The notes beneath the pieces were generated by a model. The model searched no databases. It saw nothing but the letters and a program-made list of their open reading frames with translations, and was not told the origin of the DNA. 54,539 nt of DNA, from the NCBI GenBank assembly GCA_939800445.1, contig CALNGU010000005.1, positions 1 through 54,539 of the forward strand, written 5' to 3'. Within the stretch, counting starts at the first letter, position 1, and the number at the start of each line of letters is the position of its first letter. Source of the DNA: an uncultured Bacteroidaceae bacterium. GTDB lineage: Bacteria; Bacteroidota; Bacteroidia; Bacteroidales; Bacteroidaceae. This document shows positions 25,394 to 35,072 of this stretch, piece by piece. Position numbers and translations under genes: made by a program.

Positions 25394-27064
25394 ATGTACG
25401 CGAATAAATCGAGCATACTGCAACTGGCCGCCCTGCTGCGTGCGCACGGCGTGGACGAGGTGGTCGTGTGTCCCGGCAGCCGCAATGCGCCGTTGGTGCA
25501 GACATTCGCCGCCGCCGGCTTTGTGTGCCACGGTGTGACCGACGAGAGGAGCGCGGGCTTCTATGCGCTGGGTCTGTCGCTGGCGTGCGGGCGGCCGGTG
25601 GTGGTGTGCTGCACGTCAGGCTCGGCGTTGGTCAACCTGCATCCTGCGGTGGCGGAAGCCTACTACCAGTGCGTGCCTTTGTTGGTCGTCTCTGCCGACA
25701 GGCCAGCCGCCTGGATAGGCCAACTCGACGGGCAGACGCTGCCACAGCCGGGTGTCTTCGGCCGCCTGGTCAGGATGTCGGTCAACTTGCCCGAGGTGCG
25801 CGACGCGCAGGATGCCTGGCACTGCAACCGGTTGATCAATGAGGCTGTCCTCGCGTCGGTGCATCACGGGCACGGGCCGGTGCACATCAACGTGCCGGTC
25901 GGCGAGCCGCTGTTTGACTTCACCGCCACGGGGTTGCCAACCGAGCGTGTCATCACGCGCTATGCCGGATGGGAAGGGCGCAACGAGGGCTGGCGCAGGC
26001 TGGAAGAGCGGTTGTCGTCAGCCGAGAGGCCCATGGTCATCGTGGGGCAGTTGCCGCCTGGCGGCCGTTTCGCCGCCTTGCCCCGCGAGGGAGGCTGGGC
26101 GCGGGCGGTGTGGCTGGCTGAGCACCTGTCGGCGGGGCGGTTGCCTCTGGCCTGCGTCACCAATGCCGACGTGCTGCTCTATGCGATGGACGAAGAGACG
26201 AGGGGGCGGCTCGCGCCAGACCTGCTCGTGACTTTCGGCGGGCACGTGGTGTCCAAGCGGCTGAAACAATTCATCCGCAACCATCCGCCACGCGAGCATT
26301 GGCATTTGGCAGCCGACGGTGGAGTGGCCGACACCTATTGCTGCCTCACCTCGGTCGTCGAGTGCGATCCGTGGGAGGCGGTGGCGCGTGTCGGGGCGAG
26401 CGGCGGCGGGGGCGAAACCACCTACCGCTCGGAGTGGTCGCGCCGCAGCATGGTGGTCGCGCCGCCGCGCTTCGGCTACTCGGCGATGGGGGCTGTCGGC
26501 GGTCTCATCGGGAGGTTGCCGGGGCGGTGTACGCTGCATCTGGCCAACAGTTCGGCGGTGCGCTATGCACAACTCTATGCTCTCGGCGCAGGGGTCAGGG
26601 TCAGCTGCAACAGGGGCGTTAACGGCATCGAAGGGTCGCTGTCGTCGGCGTTGGGATATGCTGCCGCCGACCCGTCGGAATTGAACTTCGTGGTCATCGG
26701 CGACCTCAGTTTCTTCTATGACATGAACAGTCTCGGCATCGCGGGCGGCAAGTCCAATGTGCGGATACTCTTGCTCAACAACGGCGGGGGCGAGATTTTC
26801 TCGTCGCTCAACGGGCTTGACGGCGCGAAGGAGGGCTTCCCATTCGTCACCGGGCGGCACGCCCTGTCGGCGCGGGGGTGGGCTGAGGCTGCCGGCTTCA
26901 GTTATGCGGCGGTGCACGACCAGGCATCGCTCGACGCGGCACTCGATGCCCTCGTTTCGCCGTCTGCCGGCGCGGGGGCGGCGCTTGTCGAAGTGTTCAC
27001 CGACACGGCTCGTGACGTGGCGATGCTCAAGGAATACTACAGATCACTTAAAAACAAACAATAG
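25394..27064 (+). CDS. menD: SEPHCHC synthase (MenD)
   Basis: A 556-residue thiamine-diphosphate enzyme that joins isochorismate and 2-oxoglutarate. Seen: [14 protein letters not shown] at the N-terminus, the catalytic glutamate in [32 protein letters not shown], the interdomain [11 protein letters not shown], and the ThDP/Mg motif [16 protein letters not shown]...[12 protein letters not shown] near the C-terminus. The start at 25394 ([19 protein letters not shown]) follows a promoter; the longer in-frame N-terminus crosses a terminator and is rejected. Only 2 bp separate it from menB. Confidence 0.96.
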   Translation: MYANKSSILQLAALLRAHGVDEVVVCPGSRNAPLVQTFAAAGFVCHGVTDERSAGFYALGLSLACGRPVVVCCTSGSALVNLHPAVAEAYYQCVPLLVVSADRPAAWIGQLDGQTLPQPGVFGRLVRMSVNLPEVRDAQDAWHCNRLINEAVLASVHHGHGPVHINVPVGEPLFDFTATGLPTERVITRYAGWEGRNEGWRRLEERLSSAERPMVIVGQLPPGGRFAALPREGGWARAVWLAEHLSAGRLPLACVTNADVLLYAMDEETRGRLAPDLLVTFGGHVVSKRLKQFIRNHPPREHWHLAADGGVADTYCCLTSVVECDPWEAVARVGASGGGGETTYRSEWSRRSMVVAPPRFGYSAMGAVGGLIGRLPGRCTLHLANSSAVRYAQLYALGAGVRVSCNRGVNGIEGSLSSALGYAAADPSELNFVVIGDLSFFYDMNSLGIAGGKSNVRILLLNNGGGEIFSSLNGLDGAKEGFPFVTGRHALSARGWAEAAGFSYAAVHDQASLDAALDALVSPSAGAGAALVEVFTDTARDVAMLKEYYRSLKNKQ

Positions 27065-27066
27065 AT

Positions 27067-27888
27067 ATGGCTCAGAGAGAATGGAAAACAATCAAGGAGT
27101 TTGAGGACATCCTGTTTGACTTCTACGGCGGAATCGCCCGTATAACCATCAACCGCCCCCGTTGGCGCAACGCGTTCACACCAACCACTACCGCAGAGAT
27201 GGGCGAGGCCATGCGCCTCTGCCGTGAGATGCCCGAGGTGCGTGTCGTCGTGCTGACCGGCGCGGGTGACAAGGCTTTCTGCTCGGGTGGCGACCAGAAC
27301 GTCAAGGGCAGGGGAGGCTACATCGACAAAGACGGTGTGCCGCGCCTGTCGGTATTGGACGTGCAGCGTCAGATCCGCAGCATCCCCAAGCCGGTCATTG
27401 CAGCTGTCAACGGTTTTGCCATAGGCGGCGGCCATGTGCTGCACGTGGTTTGCGACTTGACAATAGCCTCGGACAACGCGGTGTTCGGACAGACGGGCCC
27501 GAGGGTAGGCAGCTTTGACGCGGGATTCGGCGCGTCCTACCTCGCACGTGTGGTGGGGCAGAAGAAAGCAAGGGAGATCTGGTTCCTCTGCCGCAAATAC
27601 AACGCCCAGGAAGCCCAGGAGATGGGACTGGTCAATAAGGTTGTCCCGCTCGAAAACCTCGAAGATGAGTATGTCGCATGGGCGGAGGAGATGATGCAAC
27701 TCAGCCCCCTGGCGTTGCGAATGATAAAAGCTGGGCTCAATGCGGAGCTTGACGGGCAGGCCGGCATACAAGAGTTGGCAGGCGATGCCACGATGCTCTA
27801 CTACCTTACGGACGAAGCACAGGAGGGGAAGAACGCATTCCTTGAGAAGCGCAAGCCGGATTTTGACCAATTCCCCAAGTTGCCGTAA
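27067..27888 (+). CDS. menB: 1,4-dihydroxy-2-naphthoyl-CoA synthase (MenB)
   Basis: A 273-residue crotonase-fold enzyme that closes the second ring of the naphthoquinone. Seen: [18 protein letters not shown] (oxyanion-hole loop), [45 protein letters not shown] (Asp151 aligned with the catalytic aspartate) and the C-terminal [13 protein letters not shown]. Residue pattern and length fit MenB rather than a fatty-acid enoyl-CoA hydratase. It sits in the menD-menB-menC-menE run. Confidence 0.97.
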   Translation: MAQREWKTIKEFEDILFDFYGGIARITINRPRWRNAFTPTTTAEMGEAMRLCREMPEVRVVVLTGAGDKAFCSGGDQNVKGRGGYIDKDGVPRLSVLDVQRQIRSIPKPVIAAVNGFAIGGGHVLHVVCDLTIASDNAVFGQTGPRVGSFDAGFGASYLARVVGQKKAREIWFLCRKYNAQEAQEMGLVNKVVPLENLEDEYVAWAEEMMQLSPLALRMIKAGLNAELDGQAGIQELAGDATMLYYLTDEAQEGKNAFLEKRKPDFDQFPKLP

Positions 27889-27891
27889 GCG

Positions 27892-28959
27892 ATGCGTGCC
27901 GGGAATTTGACAGTAGCGGTGTTTCCCCGCACGCTGGCATTCAAACAACCTGCCGGCACGTCGCGGGGTGTCTACCATGAGCGTAAGGTGTGGTACGTCG
28001 TGGTGCGCGATGGAGACCGCACCGGCATAGGGGAATGTGCCCCGCTGCATGACTTGAGTGCCGATTACACGCCTGACTACGAAGACACCTTGGTGCGGGC
28101 TTGCAACCATTTGCAACAGACGGGCGAGGTCGATGCGGCAGGCCTTGAACGCTATCCCTCGGTGCTTTTCGGGCTGGAGACTGCCATGCTCAGCCTTGCG
28201 GCGGGCGGCAGCAGGCTCGGCGACACGCCGTTCTCACGCGGCGAATGCGGGATAGAAATCAACGGACTAATCTGGATGGGTGACTATGACACCATGCTTG
28301 CCCGCATTGACGGCAAGTTGCAGGCGGGTTGCCGTTGCATGAAGGTCAAGATAGGGGCGATAGATTTCGCCGCCGAGGTTGACCTCCTGCGCCACATCCG
28401 TGAGGCGTTCCCTGCTTCACGTCTGGAGCTGCGGGTCGATGCCAACGGAGGTTTCTCGGTGGACGAGGTGCGTGGCAAGCTGGATGTGCTTGCCCGCTTC
28501 GACCTGCATTCCATCGAGCAGCCTATACGTGCCGGGCAATGGGCGGAGATGGGCAGCCTCGCCGCCGGCAGCCCCGTGCCTGTCGCGCTTGACGAGGAAC
28601 TCATCGGCGTTTACGGCCGTGACAACGTGGCGAGGATGCTCGATGCCACGCGCCCTGCCTACATCGTCGTCAAGCCGACGTTGCATGGCGGCATGACCTA
28701 CGGCGCACGCTGGATTGACGAGGCGCGGTCGCGGGGCATCGGGTGGTGGATAACTTCGGCACTTGAGACCAATGTCGGACTGAATGCCATAGCCCATTGG
28801 TGCGCCGCCCGCCAGACCACGATGCCGCAAGGGCTTGGCACTGGCCAGCTTTTCACCGACAATGTGGATGCCGGCATTGAGATGCGTGACGGGCGGCTAT
28901 GGTTCGTGCGCGATGTCCCCAACGGTGAGATGCTCGAAAAGATATGCCAATGGACATGA
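27892..28959 (+). CDS. menC: o-Succinylbenzoate synthase (MenC)
   Basis: A 355-residue enolase-superfamily dehydratase of the muconate-lactonizing subgroup. Catalytic lysines are Lys151/Lys153 in CMKVKIG. The Mg ligands are Asp183 (RVDANGGF), Glu209 (HSIEQP) and Asp234 (VALDEEL). The second-side lysine is Lys261 (VVKPTLHGG). These features and the position between menB and menE make the call secure. Its last bases overlap menE (ATGA at 28956-28959). Confidence 0.95.
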   Translation: MRAGNLTVAVFPRTLAFKQPAGTSRGVYHERKVWYVVVRDGDRTGIGECAPLHDLSADYTPDYEDTLVRACNHLQQTGEVDAAGLERYPSVLFGLETAMLSLAAGGSRLGDTPFSRGECGIEINGLIWMGDYDTMLARIDGKLQAGCRCMKVKIGAIDFAAEVDLLRHIREAFPASRLELRVDANGGFSVDEVRGKLDVLARFDLHSIEQPIRAGQWAEMGSLAAGSPVPVALDEELIGVYGRDNVARMLDATRPAYIVVKPTLHGGMTYGARWIDEARSRGIGWWITSALETNVGLNAIAHWCAARQTTMPQGLGTGQLFTDNVDAGIEMRDGRLWFVRDVPNGEMLEKICQWT

Positions 28960-30035
28960 CACCCACCGACCTCATCCTCGACGGGCGGCGTGTGAGCCGT
29001 GAGGAGGTGCAGTCCGTCAGCCCGGAAGGCTTGGAGACGATGCCACGACATCTGGCCGACCTTTTCGCATTCCTGACCGAATGGCATTCACCGTCCGACA
29101 CCGTGACCGTGACCACATCAGGCTCTACGGGGAAGCCCAAGACCATGCAGGCCGAGAAACGGCGCATGATTGCCAGTGCCGTCAGGACCTGCGACTTCCT
29201 CGGTCTGAAGCCCGGGGACAAGGCATTGCTTTGCATGGATTTGAGGTACATCGGGGCGAAGATGATGGTCGTGCGTTCCATCGTGCGCGGTCTGGACTTG
29301 GTTGTCGTGCCACCCTCGGGCAATCCGTTGAGGGGCGTTGATGCCGACATCGACTTCGCAGCATTCGTGCCGATGCAACTCTACAATATGATGCAGGACG
29401 GTGGGCAGCAGGCAAAACTGAGGCGTGTGCGCCGCATAATAATAGGTGGCGGAGCTGTCAGCCCCGCACTCGAAAGCCGCGTGGATGCTCTTGACGGGGA
29501 GGTGTATTCTACCTACGGCATGACTGAGACGCTCTCGCACGTCGCCATGCGCCGCCTCGGGGCATGGGGCGACGGTCGCTATCACCCGCTCGGCGGCGTG
29601 TCGCTCACGCTTTCGCCCGACCAGACACTTGTCATCGACGCACCCGATGTGTGCGGCACGCGGCTTGTGACCAACGACCTCGCCGAGATTGCCCCCGACG
29701 GGAGCTTTGTCATCATCGGCCGCAAGGACAATGTCATCAATTCAGGCGGTGTGAAAATCATCCCCGAGCAGGTCGAAACCGCCTTGCACAAACATCTCGG
29801 CTGCCCCTTGGCCTTGACCTCGGTGCCTGATGCCAAGTTTGGCGAAGCGGCCGTGCTGCTGCTCGCCGCCGATGGCATCGACCGCATCGGGTTGTACGAG
29901 GCGGTGCAGGCGTTGCCCCCCTACCACCGTCCCAAGCACGTCGTGCTGGTTGACAGCATCCCGCTCACCCCCAACGGCAAGGTGGCGCGCGGTGAGTGCC
30001 GTCGCATCGCAGAGTGCCGCGTCCGGACCTCCTGA
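28956..30035 (+). CDS. menE: o-Succinylbenzoate-CoA ligase (MenE)
   Basis: A 359-residue AMP-forming adenylate ligase, short for the superfamily but usual for Bacteroidota MenE. Seen: the P-loop TTSGSTGKPKTM, GGGAVSP, the STYGMTETLSHVAM adenine/carboxylate motif, DLAEIAPDGSFVIIGRKDNVINSGGVKI (hinge) and the C-terminal lysine in PLTPNGKVARGE. ATG codons at 28944, 28950 and 28956 are in frame. 28956 is chosen because its overlap with the menC stop is typical of coupled genes. MenH and MenA are not in the window. Confidence 0.93.
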   Translation: MTPTDLILDGRRVSREEVQSVSPEGLETMPRHLADLFAFLTEWHSPSDTVTVTTSGSTGKPKTMQAEKRRMIASAVRTCDFLGLKPGDKALLCMDLRYIGAKMMVVRSIVRGLDLVVVPPSGNPLRGVDADIDFAAFVPMQLYNMMQDGGQQAKLRRVRRIIIGGGAVSPALESRVDALDGEVYSTYGMTETLSHVAMRRLGAWGDGRYHPLGGVSLTLSPDQTLVIDAPDVCGTRLVTNDLAEIAPDGSFVIIGRKDNVINSGGVKIIPEQVETALHKHLGCPLALTSVPDAKFGEAAVLLLAADGIDRIGLYEAVQALPPYHRPKHVVLVDSIPLTPNGKVARGECRRIAECRVRTS

Positions 30036-30072
30036 CGCGGTTTTGCCGCATGGCGGGTGTTTTGTCCGATAG

Positions 30073-30191
30073 CATACGATGGCGTGTGGAAAAACATACA
30101 ATGCAAATGGCCGTAGCATAGTATGCAAAAGGCAAAAACATCGTATGCTTTTAGTGATTGCATACGATGTTTTTGCCCTTGTCATGCGGCG
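30073..30191. repeat. 22-bp-period dyad array, five perfect CAT-NNN-ATG units, between menE and the Fur gene
   Basis: Perfect cores start at 30073, 30095, 30117, 30139 and 30161 (centres ACG, ACA, AGT, CGT, ACG), with a degenerate sixth at 30183. Both orientations of the asymmetric centre (ACG and CGT) occur in one array, so the dyad rather than a directional sequence is what is kept. It lies between convergent genes and fills most of the 190-bp gap. Confidence 0.88.
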
Positions 30192-30225
30192 TCCCCGACC
30201 GCCACGTCCGGCGGCGCGTCCGTTG

Positions 30226-30660
30226 TCACTCACTGTGCCGCGAGCAATGGGGGCAAGTGCCTTTGACCATATAGTTTATGGATGTCATCGTGAAGCCTTC
30301 CGGCAAAGCGATTTCAGGGATGTGGATGGTCTTGAAGCAGAATGTGCGGTGGCACACCTCGCAGTAGAAATGGGTGTGCATATCGTCTATCGAGCAGCAT
30401 CCTTCGCCCTCGCAGATTTCATATTTCATCATCCCGCTCCCGTCTTCGATTGCATGGACGAGGTGGTGCTCGGCAAAGAGCGACAGCACGCGGAATATGC
30501 TTGACTTGTCCATGGTCTCCATGGTCATTTCAAGCTCCCCCAGCGAGACGGGCCGCCCCAAGGCGCACAGCGTCCTCAGGACCAGCAGGCGGTTGGCCGT
30601 GGGCTTGATGCCGCGCCCTTCGAGCATGGCGATGTCTTTGTCCGTATCCATGGCTTTCAT
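30226..30660 (-). CDS. Fur-family metal-responsive transcriptional regulator
   Basis: A 144-residue Fur/Zur/PerR-family repressor. The N-terminal winged helix (about 15-85) includes KPTANRLLVLRTL and the recognition-helix region DKSSIFRVLSLFAEHHLV. The C-terminal dimer domain carries HTHFYCEVCHRTFCF, with one CxxC, and a second GTCPHC; together these form the structural zinc site. Which metal it senses cannot be decided by eye. It lies just downstream of the copper ATPase on the same strand with a 65-bp gap, so co-transcription is possible; copper sensing by a Fur protein would be unusual. Confidence 0.88.
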   Translation of the reverse strand: MKAMDTDKDIAMLEGRGIKPTANRLLVLRTLCALGRPVSLGELEMTMETMDKSSIFRVLSLFAEHHLVHAIEDGSGMMKYEICEGEGCCSIDDMHTHFYCEVCHRTFCFKTIHIPEIALPEGFTMTSINYMVKGTCPHCSRHSE

Positions 30661-30725
30661 CTTGAGGAGAATCCGCCGTGCCTTGCGGTGCGGCGGATGT
30701 CAAGGTCGTTTGCCTTGGCAGCGGC

Positions 30726-33233
30726 TCACAGTTTTGTGACCGTGTATTCGCCTGCCTTTTCCGTCACCACCGCTTGCACCTCGTCGAGGGTCAGCTCGTG
30801 GTCGGTCTCTATTTCCGCTACTGGAGGGTCGAGGGTCACTGTTGCCTTGGCTCCGGGCAGGGTGTTGAGGGCTTTTTCAACGTGGGAGCGGCAATTGTTG
30901 CACATCATCCCTTGGATTTTGAACTGTTGTTTCATAATGTCAGTCTTTATGTTGGTTGTTTCTGTGTCGTGCGCCGTTGCCGCAGGGGCTGGTGTGTCGT
31001 GCGGTGTGATGCGTTTCCGTTTGAGGCGGAGGCTGTTGGTGACGACGCTCACGCTGCTCATCGCCATCGCCGCACCGCCAATCATGGGGTTGAGGAGGTA
31101 GCCCGTCAACGGATAGAGCGCACCTGCCGCCACCGGGATGGCAACCAGGTTGTAGATGAATGCCCAGAAAAGGTTCTGACGGATAGTCCTTATCGTCAGT
31201 TGGGACAGGCGTATGGCTTGCGGTATCTTATCCAGGTCCGAGGAGAGCAAGGTCATCATGGCTGTTCCCATGGCTATGTCGCTGCCTTTGCCCATTGCTA
31301 TGCCATGATCCGCCGCAGCCAGTGCCGCGCTGTCATTGATGCCGTCGCCGGCCATTGCGACCGTGTGCCCTCCGGCTTGCAGCCGTTTGACAAAATCCGC
31401 CTTGTCTGCCGGGAGCATAGATGCGTGGACATGGGTGATGCCGGCCTGTGCCGCGATGGCTTTCGCCGCAGGCAGGTTGTCGCCTGTCAGCATGAATGTC
31501 TCGATGCCCATAGCCCTCATCCGTTCGATTGCCGCACGTGACGACGGTTTGATTCGGTCGGTGACGGCTGCGATGCCGAGAGCTTTGCCGCTGTCGGCGA
31601 ACCATACCACCGTTTTCGCCTCGTCTTCCCATCTTGTTGCCGTTTGCCGCAGGGTGTCGGGCAGGGTGATGCCGGCCGAGATGAGCAATGCTTCGTTGCC
31701 GGCGTAGTAGGTTTCGCCTCCTGCCATCCCTTGCACGCCCTTGCCAGTCACGCTCTCGAATGCGGTGATGTCGTGCTTCCTGCCATCGTCAAACGCTTGT
31801 GCTATGGCTTTGGCCAGTGGGTGCTCGGATGCACGTTCCAATGCTGCGAACAGACCCTTGAGTGATTCATCCCCGACCCACAGGACATCCGAGACCGAAG
31901 GTCTGCCCTCGGTCACAGTGCCCGTCTTGTCAAGGACGATGGCATCGACCTTGCGGGCTATCTCAAGGCTTGTGGCATCCTTGATGAGTATGCCGTTTTC
32001 CGCTCCCTTTCCTATGCCGACGATGATTGCTGTCGGTGTAGCCAGTCCCAAGGCACAGGGGCAGGCGATGACAAGCACGGTCATCATGGCGTGCAGACCG
32101 TGCACGAAACCGTCGGTCTCGGCGAACACCCACCATGCGGCAAGGACGACGAGCGAGATGCATATCACCGCCGGCACGAAGATGCCCGCCACTTTGTCCA
32201 CCAGCTTCTGGACCGGGGCTTTGCTGCCTTGGGCATCCTGCACCATGCGTATGATTTGCGCAAGCATGGTGTCGCCCCCTGTCTGTTCCACCGCGAAACG
32301 GAAAGTCCCCTGCTGGTTGATGGTGCCGGCATAGACTTTTGACCCTTTGCGTTTCACCGCAGGGATTGGCTCGCCGTTGAGTGAGCTCTCATCGACGTAG
32401 GACTCGCCCGTGGTCACAGTGCCGTCCAGAGGTATCCGTTCCCCGGGGCGGACTATGATGATGTTGCCCACGGCGGCATTGGCGACTGGGATAATCCTTT
32501 CGCCGTCGTCGGTGGCAAGCGCGACAGTCTTGGGTTGCAGGTTGGAGAGCTTGCGGATGGCTGTCGAGGTCTTCTGCTTGGCACGGTCCTCAAGCAACCG
32601 TCCGATGAGGATGAAAGCGACAATCATCGCCGCCGCCTCAAAGTAGAGATGTGGCTCGATGCCCCTCTCCCTCCAGAAGTCAGGGCAAAGGAGGTTGAAG
32701 ACGCTGAAGACGTAGGCTATCCCCGTGCTGTTTGCCACCAGTGTGTCCATGTTGGCACTCCAGTGGCGCAATTGCCGCCAGGCATTGACGAAAAACCTGC
32801 GCCCGAAGACGAACAGCACCGCCGTCGCTAGCCCCCAGCTCACGTAGCCCGCAGCCGGACTGCCGCCCCAGACCATGCCCACGACCATTGTCACCGCCGC
32901 CACGACCGTGGCGCAGATGGTCTGCCGCCGCAACCTGGCATAGTCGCGGGCGTGCCTCTCGTCGGCCTGCCCGCCGTCATCCATGCTGCCGGTCAGCAGG
33001 TCATAGCCGCCGTCCTGCACCGCACGCCTCAAGACATCGGGCGAGCACTCGTGCGGGTCAAACACCACCTGCGCCGTCGCAGTGGCATAGTTGACATTGG
33101 CCTCGATGACACCGTGCTGTTGGTTGAGTATCTTGTCCACGCGGGCCGCACACGAGGCGCAGCTCATCCCGGTGATGGGGTAGTTTGCCCTGCACACATC
33201 ACCATTGTCGATTGCTTGTTGCTTCATCTTCAC
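30726..33233 (-). CDS. copA: Copper-translocating P-type ATPase with an extra C-terminal metal-binding domain
   Basis: An 835-residue P1B-type ATPase for Cu(I) export. The N-terminal HMA domain contains GMSCASCAA (Cys25/Cys28). Core motifs are SLNGEPIPAVK, the channel CPC in VIACPCALGLATP, DKTGTVTEG (phosphorylated Asp), SEHPLAKAI, GDGINDSAALA, and MSSVSVVTNSLRL in the last helix, which is typical of copper pumps. After that helix, a Pro/Thr/Ala-rich linker leads to a second HMA domain (about 767-835) with GMMCNNCRSH, resembling a free copper chaperone. An in-frame ATG at 30935 starts exactly at that domain. An alternative Met at 33227 could be the start. Fused C-terminal HMA domains are uncommon. 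Confidence 0.93.
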   Translation of the reverse strand: MKMKQQAIDNGDVCRANYPITGMSCASCAARVDKILNQQHGVIEANVNYATATAQVVFDPHECSPDVLRRAVQDGGYDLLTGSMDDGGQADERHARDYARLRRQTICATVVAAVTMVVGMVWGGSPAAGYVSWGLATAVLFVFGRRFFVNAWRQLRHWSANMDTLVANSTGIAYVFSVFNLLCPDFWRERGIEPHLYFEAAAMIVAFILIGRLLEDRAKQKTSTAIRKLSNLQPKTVALATDDGERIIPVANAAVGNIIIVRPGERIPLDGTVTTGESYVDESSLNGEPIPAVKRKGSKVYAGTINQQGTFRFAVEQTGGDTMLAQIIRMVQDAQGSKAPVQKLVDKVAGIFVPAVICISLVVLAAWWVFAETDGFVHGLHAMMTVLVIACPCALGLATPTAIIVGIGKGAENGILIKDATSLEIARKVDAIVLDKTGTVTEGRPSVSDVLWVGDESLKGLFAALERASEHPLAKAIAQAFDDGRKHDITAFESVTGKGVQGMAGGETYYAGNEALLISAGITLPDTLRQTATRWEDEAKTVVWFADSGKALGIAAVTDRIKPSSRAAIERMRAMGIETFMLTGDNLPAAKAIAAQAGITHVHASMLPADKADFVKRLQAGGHTVAMAGDGINDSAALAAADHGIAMGKGSDIAMGTAMMTLLSSDLDKIPQAIRLSQLTIRTIRQNLFWAFIYNLVAIPVAAGALYPLTGYLLNPMIGGAAMAMSSVSVVTNSLRLKRKRITPHDTPAPAATAHDTETTNIKTDIMKQQFKIQGMMCNNCRSHVEKALNTLPGAKATVTLDPPVAEIETDHELTLDEVQAVVTEKAGEYTVTKL

Positions 33234-33245
33234 TCTTTATTGGTG

Positions 33246-33253
33246 CAAAAGTA
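33246..33253 (-). promoter_or_regulatory. -7 promoter element for copA
   Basis: Minus-strand TACTTTTG matches TAnnTTTG, only 13 bases from the copA ATG at 33233. The implied leader is very short, which slightly favours the second Met (33227) as start. Confidence 0.5.
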
Positions 33254-33339
33254 GTCCTAATATTTTGCAATGGGGTTGCAATCGCCCCGACTTTTTCGTC
33301 CCGCCCAGCCCGTAGCGGCATGAGGGGATGATGGAAAAG

Positions 33340-33480
33340 CATACGGTGTTTTTGTCCGTAGCATACAATGATAATGCCGGTAGCATACAATGATAATGCC
33401 GGTAGCATACAATGCTAATGCCAGTAGCATACGATGTTTTTGCCGTTTTCATGCAATGCAAATTCCATTTACATCTCTTG
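33340..33480. repeat. 22-bp-period dyad array, five perfect CAT-NNN-ATG units, between copA and the PepSY-like lipoprotein gene
   Basis: Perfect cores start at 33362, 33384, 33406 (CAT-ACA-ATG), 33428 (CAT-ACG-ATG) and 33450 (CAT-GCA-ATG). In-register near-matches are at 33340 (CAT-ACG-GTG) and 33472 (CAT-CTC-TTG). The units at 33361 and 33383 are identical over all 22 bases and the next differs at two positions, so recent tandem duplication is evident. The array sits between divergent genes. Confidence 0.9.
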
Positions 33481-33603
33481 CCACGGGCGTTGCATATATA
33501 ATTATGCAAAAAAAAATAACGATACTGCGATATTTTATATCTCAAGTATTAGTTCCATTCGTCTTAATGTCATATCTTGCCGCCGAATCCAAAAACAACT
33601 GAC

Positions 33604-34941
33604 ATGAAAACCAAGAACCTTTTCCTGGCTTTAGCCATGAGTGGCAGTCTGTTCATCAGCACTGCGTGCAGCGATGATGACACCCCTAACTCAGGCGGAA
33701 CGGTTGACCAGACCGTCCCTGAAAATGTCATTGCCGCATTCAACGAGATGTACCCCTCGGCCTCGCAGGTCACATGGGGAGTACGTGACGATCATGCATT
33801 CGCTAATTTCCATGACACCTCGACGCGCTCGACAGCGCAGGACCGCAACAAGACGGCGTGGTTCCTGATGGTTGACGGGCGATGGGACATGACGGAGACG
33901 GAATTGCCCTATGACCTCCTGCCCGACTCGGTGCGTGCCGCTTTCGAGGCAAGCGAGTATTCCCAGTCGCCGTGGCGGCTCGAGGACCAGAGTGTCGAAG
34001 TGTTGCGCCGCAACAACAGCGAGACTTTGTGGGTGATAGAAGTGGAAAAACGTGAAAACAACGTTGAGACCGATGCCGACCTCTACTACATGGAGGACGG
34101 ATTCCTTGCCAAAATCATATTTGATGCCGATGAAAACGATGACCGCCACGGTTTCCTCCCGCAAGAGCCGGGCGGGTCGGTGGACTCGTGGTTGAACGAG
34201 AATTTCCCGGGAGCGCGCGTCATCGACATCGACCGTGAGCATGGTCTCATCGAGGTGGAGTTCATCCACGGGGGAATGAAGCACGAGGCTGTCTTTGACT
34301 CCTCGCAGTCATGGCTCTACACCAAGACCGAGTTGTCGCGCCGCCGCCTGTCAGAAGTGCCAGACGTGGTGATGGAGGCGTTGCGCACGTCGCCGCGCTA
34401 CACGAGCGACAATGAAATCGATGACATCGACAGGTATGTGACACGCGAGACCGAGTTCTATGCTTTCGAGCTTGAGACCCGCTTCGACATGGAGTACACT
34501 GTCTATGTCTCCGCCGACGGGCAATTGCTTGACAACCGTCCCGACCTCGGCACTGGTGGCGGCGGGCTTGCCGGCACTGGGGAGATAGGTGAATTCATCG
34601 CGGCACACTATCCCGGCGCTGTCATCCGTGACTTCGACGAGGACGACGGCTACCTTGAGGTAGAGATACTGCATGATGGCATGGAGAAGGATGTGATTTT
34701 CAACGCCCGTCTCCAGTGGGTGTGCACGACATGGGAGATTGAGCACGCCAGCTTGTTGCCGCAATTTGTCCTTGATGCCCTTGAGCGCGAGGGCTTCCCA
34801 TTGCGCGCCATTGACAATGACAGCAAGGGTGTCGAGACTCCCGAAGGCGTGTTCTACTTCATCGAGCTTGACCTCGACCACGTGGAGGGCGTTGTCATTG
34901 ACGGTTCGGGCAATGTCGTCAGGGTCATATACGATGATTGA
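33604..34941 (+). CDS. Lipoprotein with repeated PepSY-like (BLIP-like) domains
   Basis: A 445-residue lipoprotein. ATG 33604 gives the signal KTKNLFLALAMSGSLFISTAC (Cys about 22) followed by SDDD, a probable surface-export signal; an upstream in-frame start is ignored. The mature part has about three related PepSY-like units. Each begins like VIAAFNEMYPSASQVTW, WLNENFPGARVIDIDREHGLIEVEFIHGG or FIAAHYPGAVIRDFDEDDGYLEVEILHDG, and later segments read VFDSSQSWLYTKTEL and IFNARLQWVCTTWEI. Such domains are often periplasmic inhibitors or binding modules; no catalytic residues are seen. It ends in a strong terminator. Confidence 0.8.
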   Translation: MKTKNLFLALAMSGSLFISTACSDDDTPNSGGTVDQTVPENVIAAFNEMYPSASQVTWGVRDDHAFANFHDTSTRSTAQDRNKTAWFLMVDGRWDMTETELPYDLLPDSVRAAFEASEYSQSPWRLEDQSVEVLRRNNSETLWVIEVEKRENNVETDADLYYMEDGFLAKIIFDADENDDRHGFLPQEPGGSVDSWLNENFPGARVIDIDREHGLIEVEFIHGGMKHEAVFDSSQSWLYTKTELSRRRLSEVPDVVMEALRTSPRYTSDNEIDDIDRYVTRETEFYAFELETRFDMEYTVYVSADGQLLDNRPDLGTGGGGLAGTGEIGEFIAAHYPGAVIRDFDEDDGYLEVEILHDGMEKDVIFNARLQWVCTTWEIEHASLLPQFVLDALEREGFPLRAIDNDSKGVETPEGVFYFIELDLDHVEGVVIDGSGNVVRVIYDD

Positions 34942-34971
34942 TGCCCTGTCGCCTGTCCAAGGTTTACGACA

Positions 34972-35006
34972 AAGGGATGCCCAGTGGCGGGCATCCCTTG
35001 TTTTTT
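34972..35006 (+). terminator. Rho-independent terminator of the PepSY-like lipoprotein gene
   Basis: Perfect 11-bp stem AAGGGATGCCC (34972-34982) with GGGCATCCCTT (34989-34999), loop AGTGGC, then GTTTTTT. It lies 31 bp after the stop codon, ahead of the convergent dus gene. Confidence 0.92.
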
Positions 35007-35072
35007 GTCGCATGACATGATGCGCGGTCGCTGATGGCAGTGGCAAATCCAGCCATCCCGGCGGGTCGCGGG

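Larger units (their letters stand above)
33234..33603. other. 370-bp divergent intergenic region
   Basis: Besides the copA promoter element and the 22-bp array it contains a small inverted repeat TTGCATA/TATGCAA (33490-33509) followed by nine A residues. The promoter for the plus-strand lipoprotein probably lies within 33480-33600, but no exact TAnnTTTG is present. Confidence 0.55.

Noticed and set aside
30079-30504. 141-codon plus-strand frame across the 22-bp array and the Fur gene
   Set aside because: Its start is made of repeat units and the rest is antisense to the Fur-family gene.
33340-33480. CRISPR array
   Set aside because: The period is only 22 bp with no unique spacers of constant length, and no cas genes are present; units are tandem repeats.
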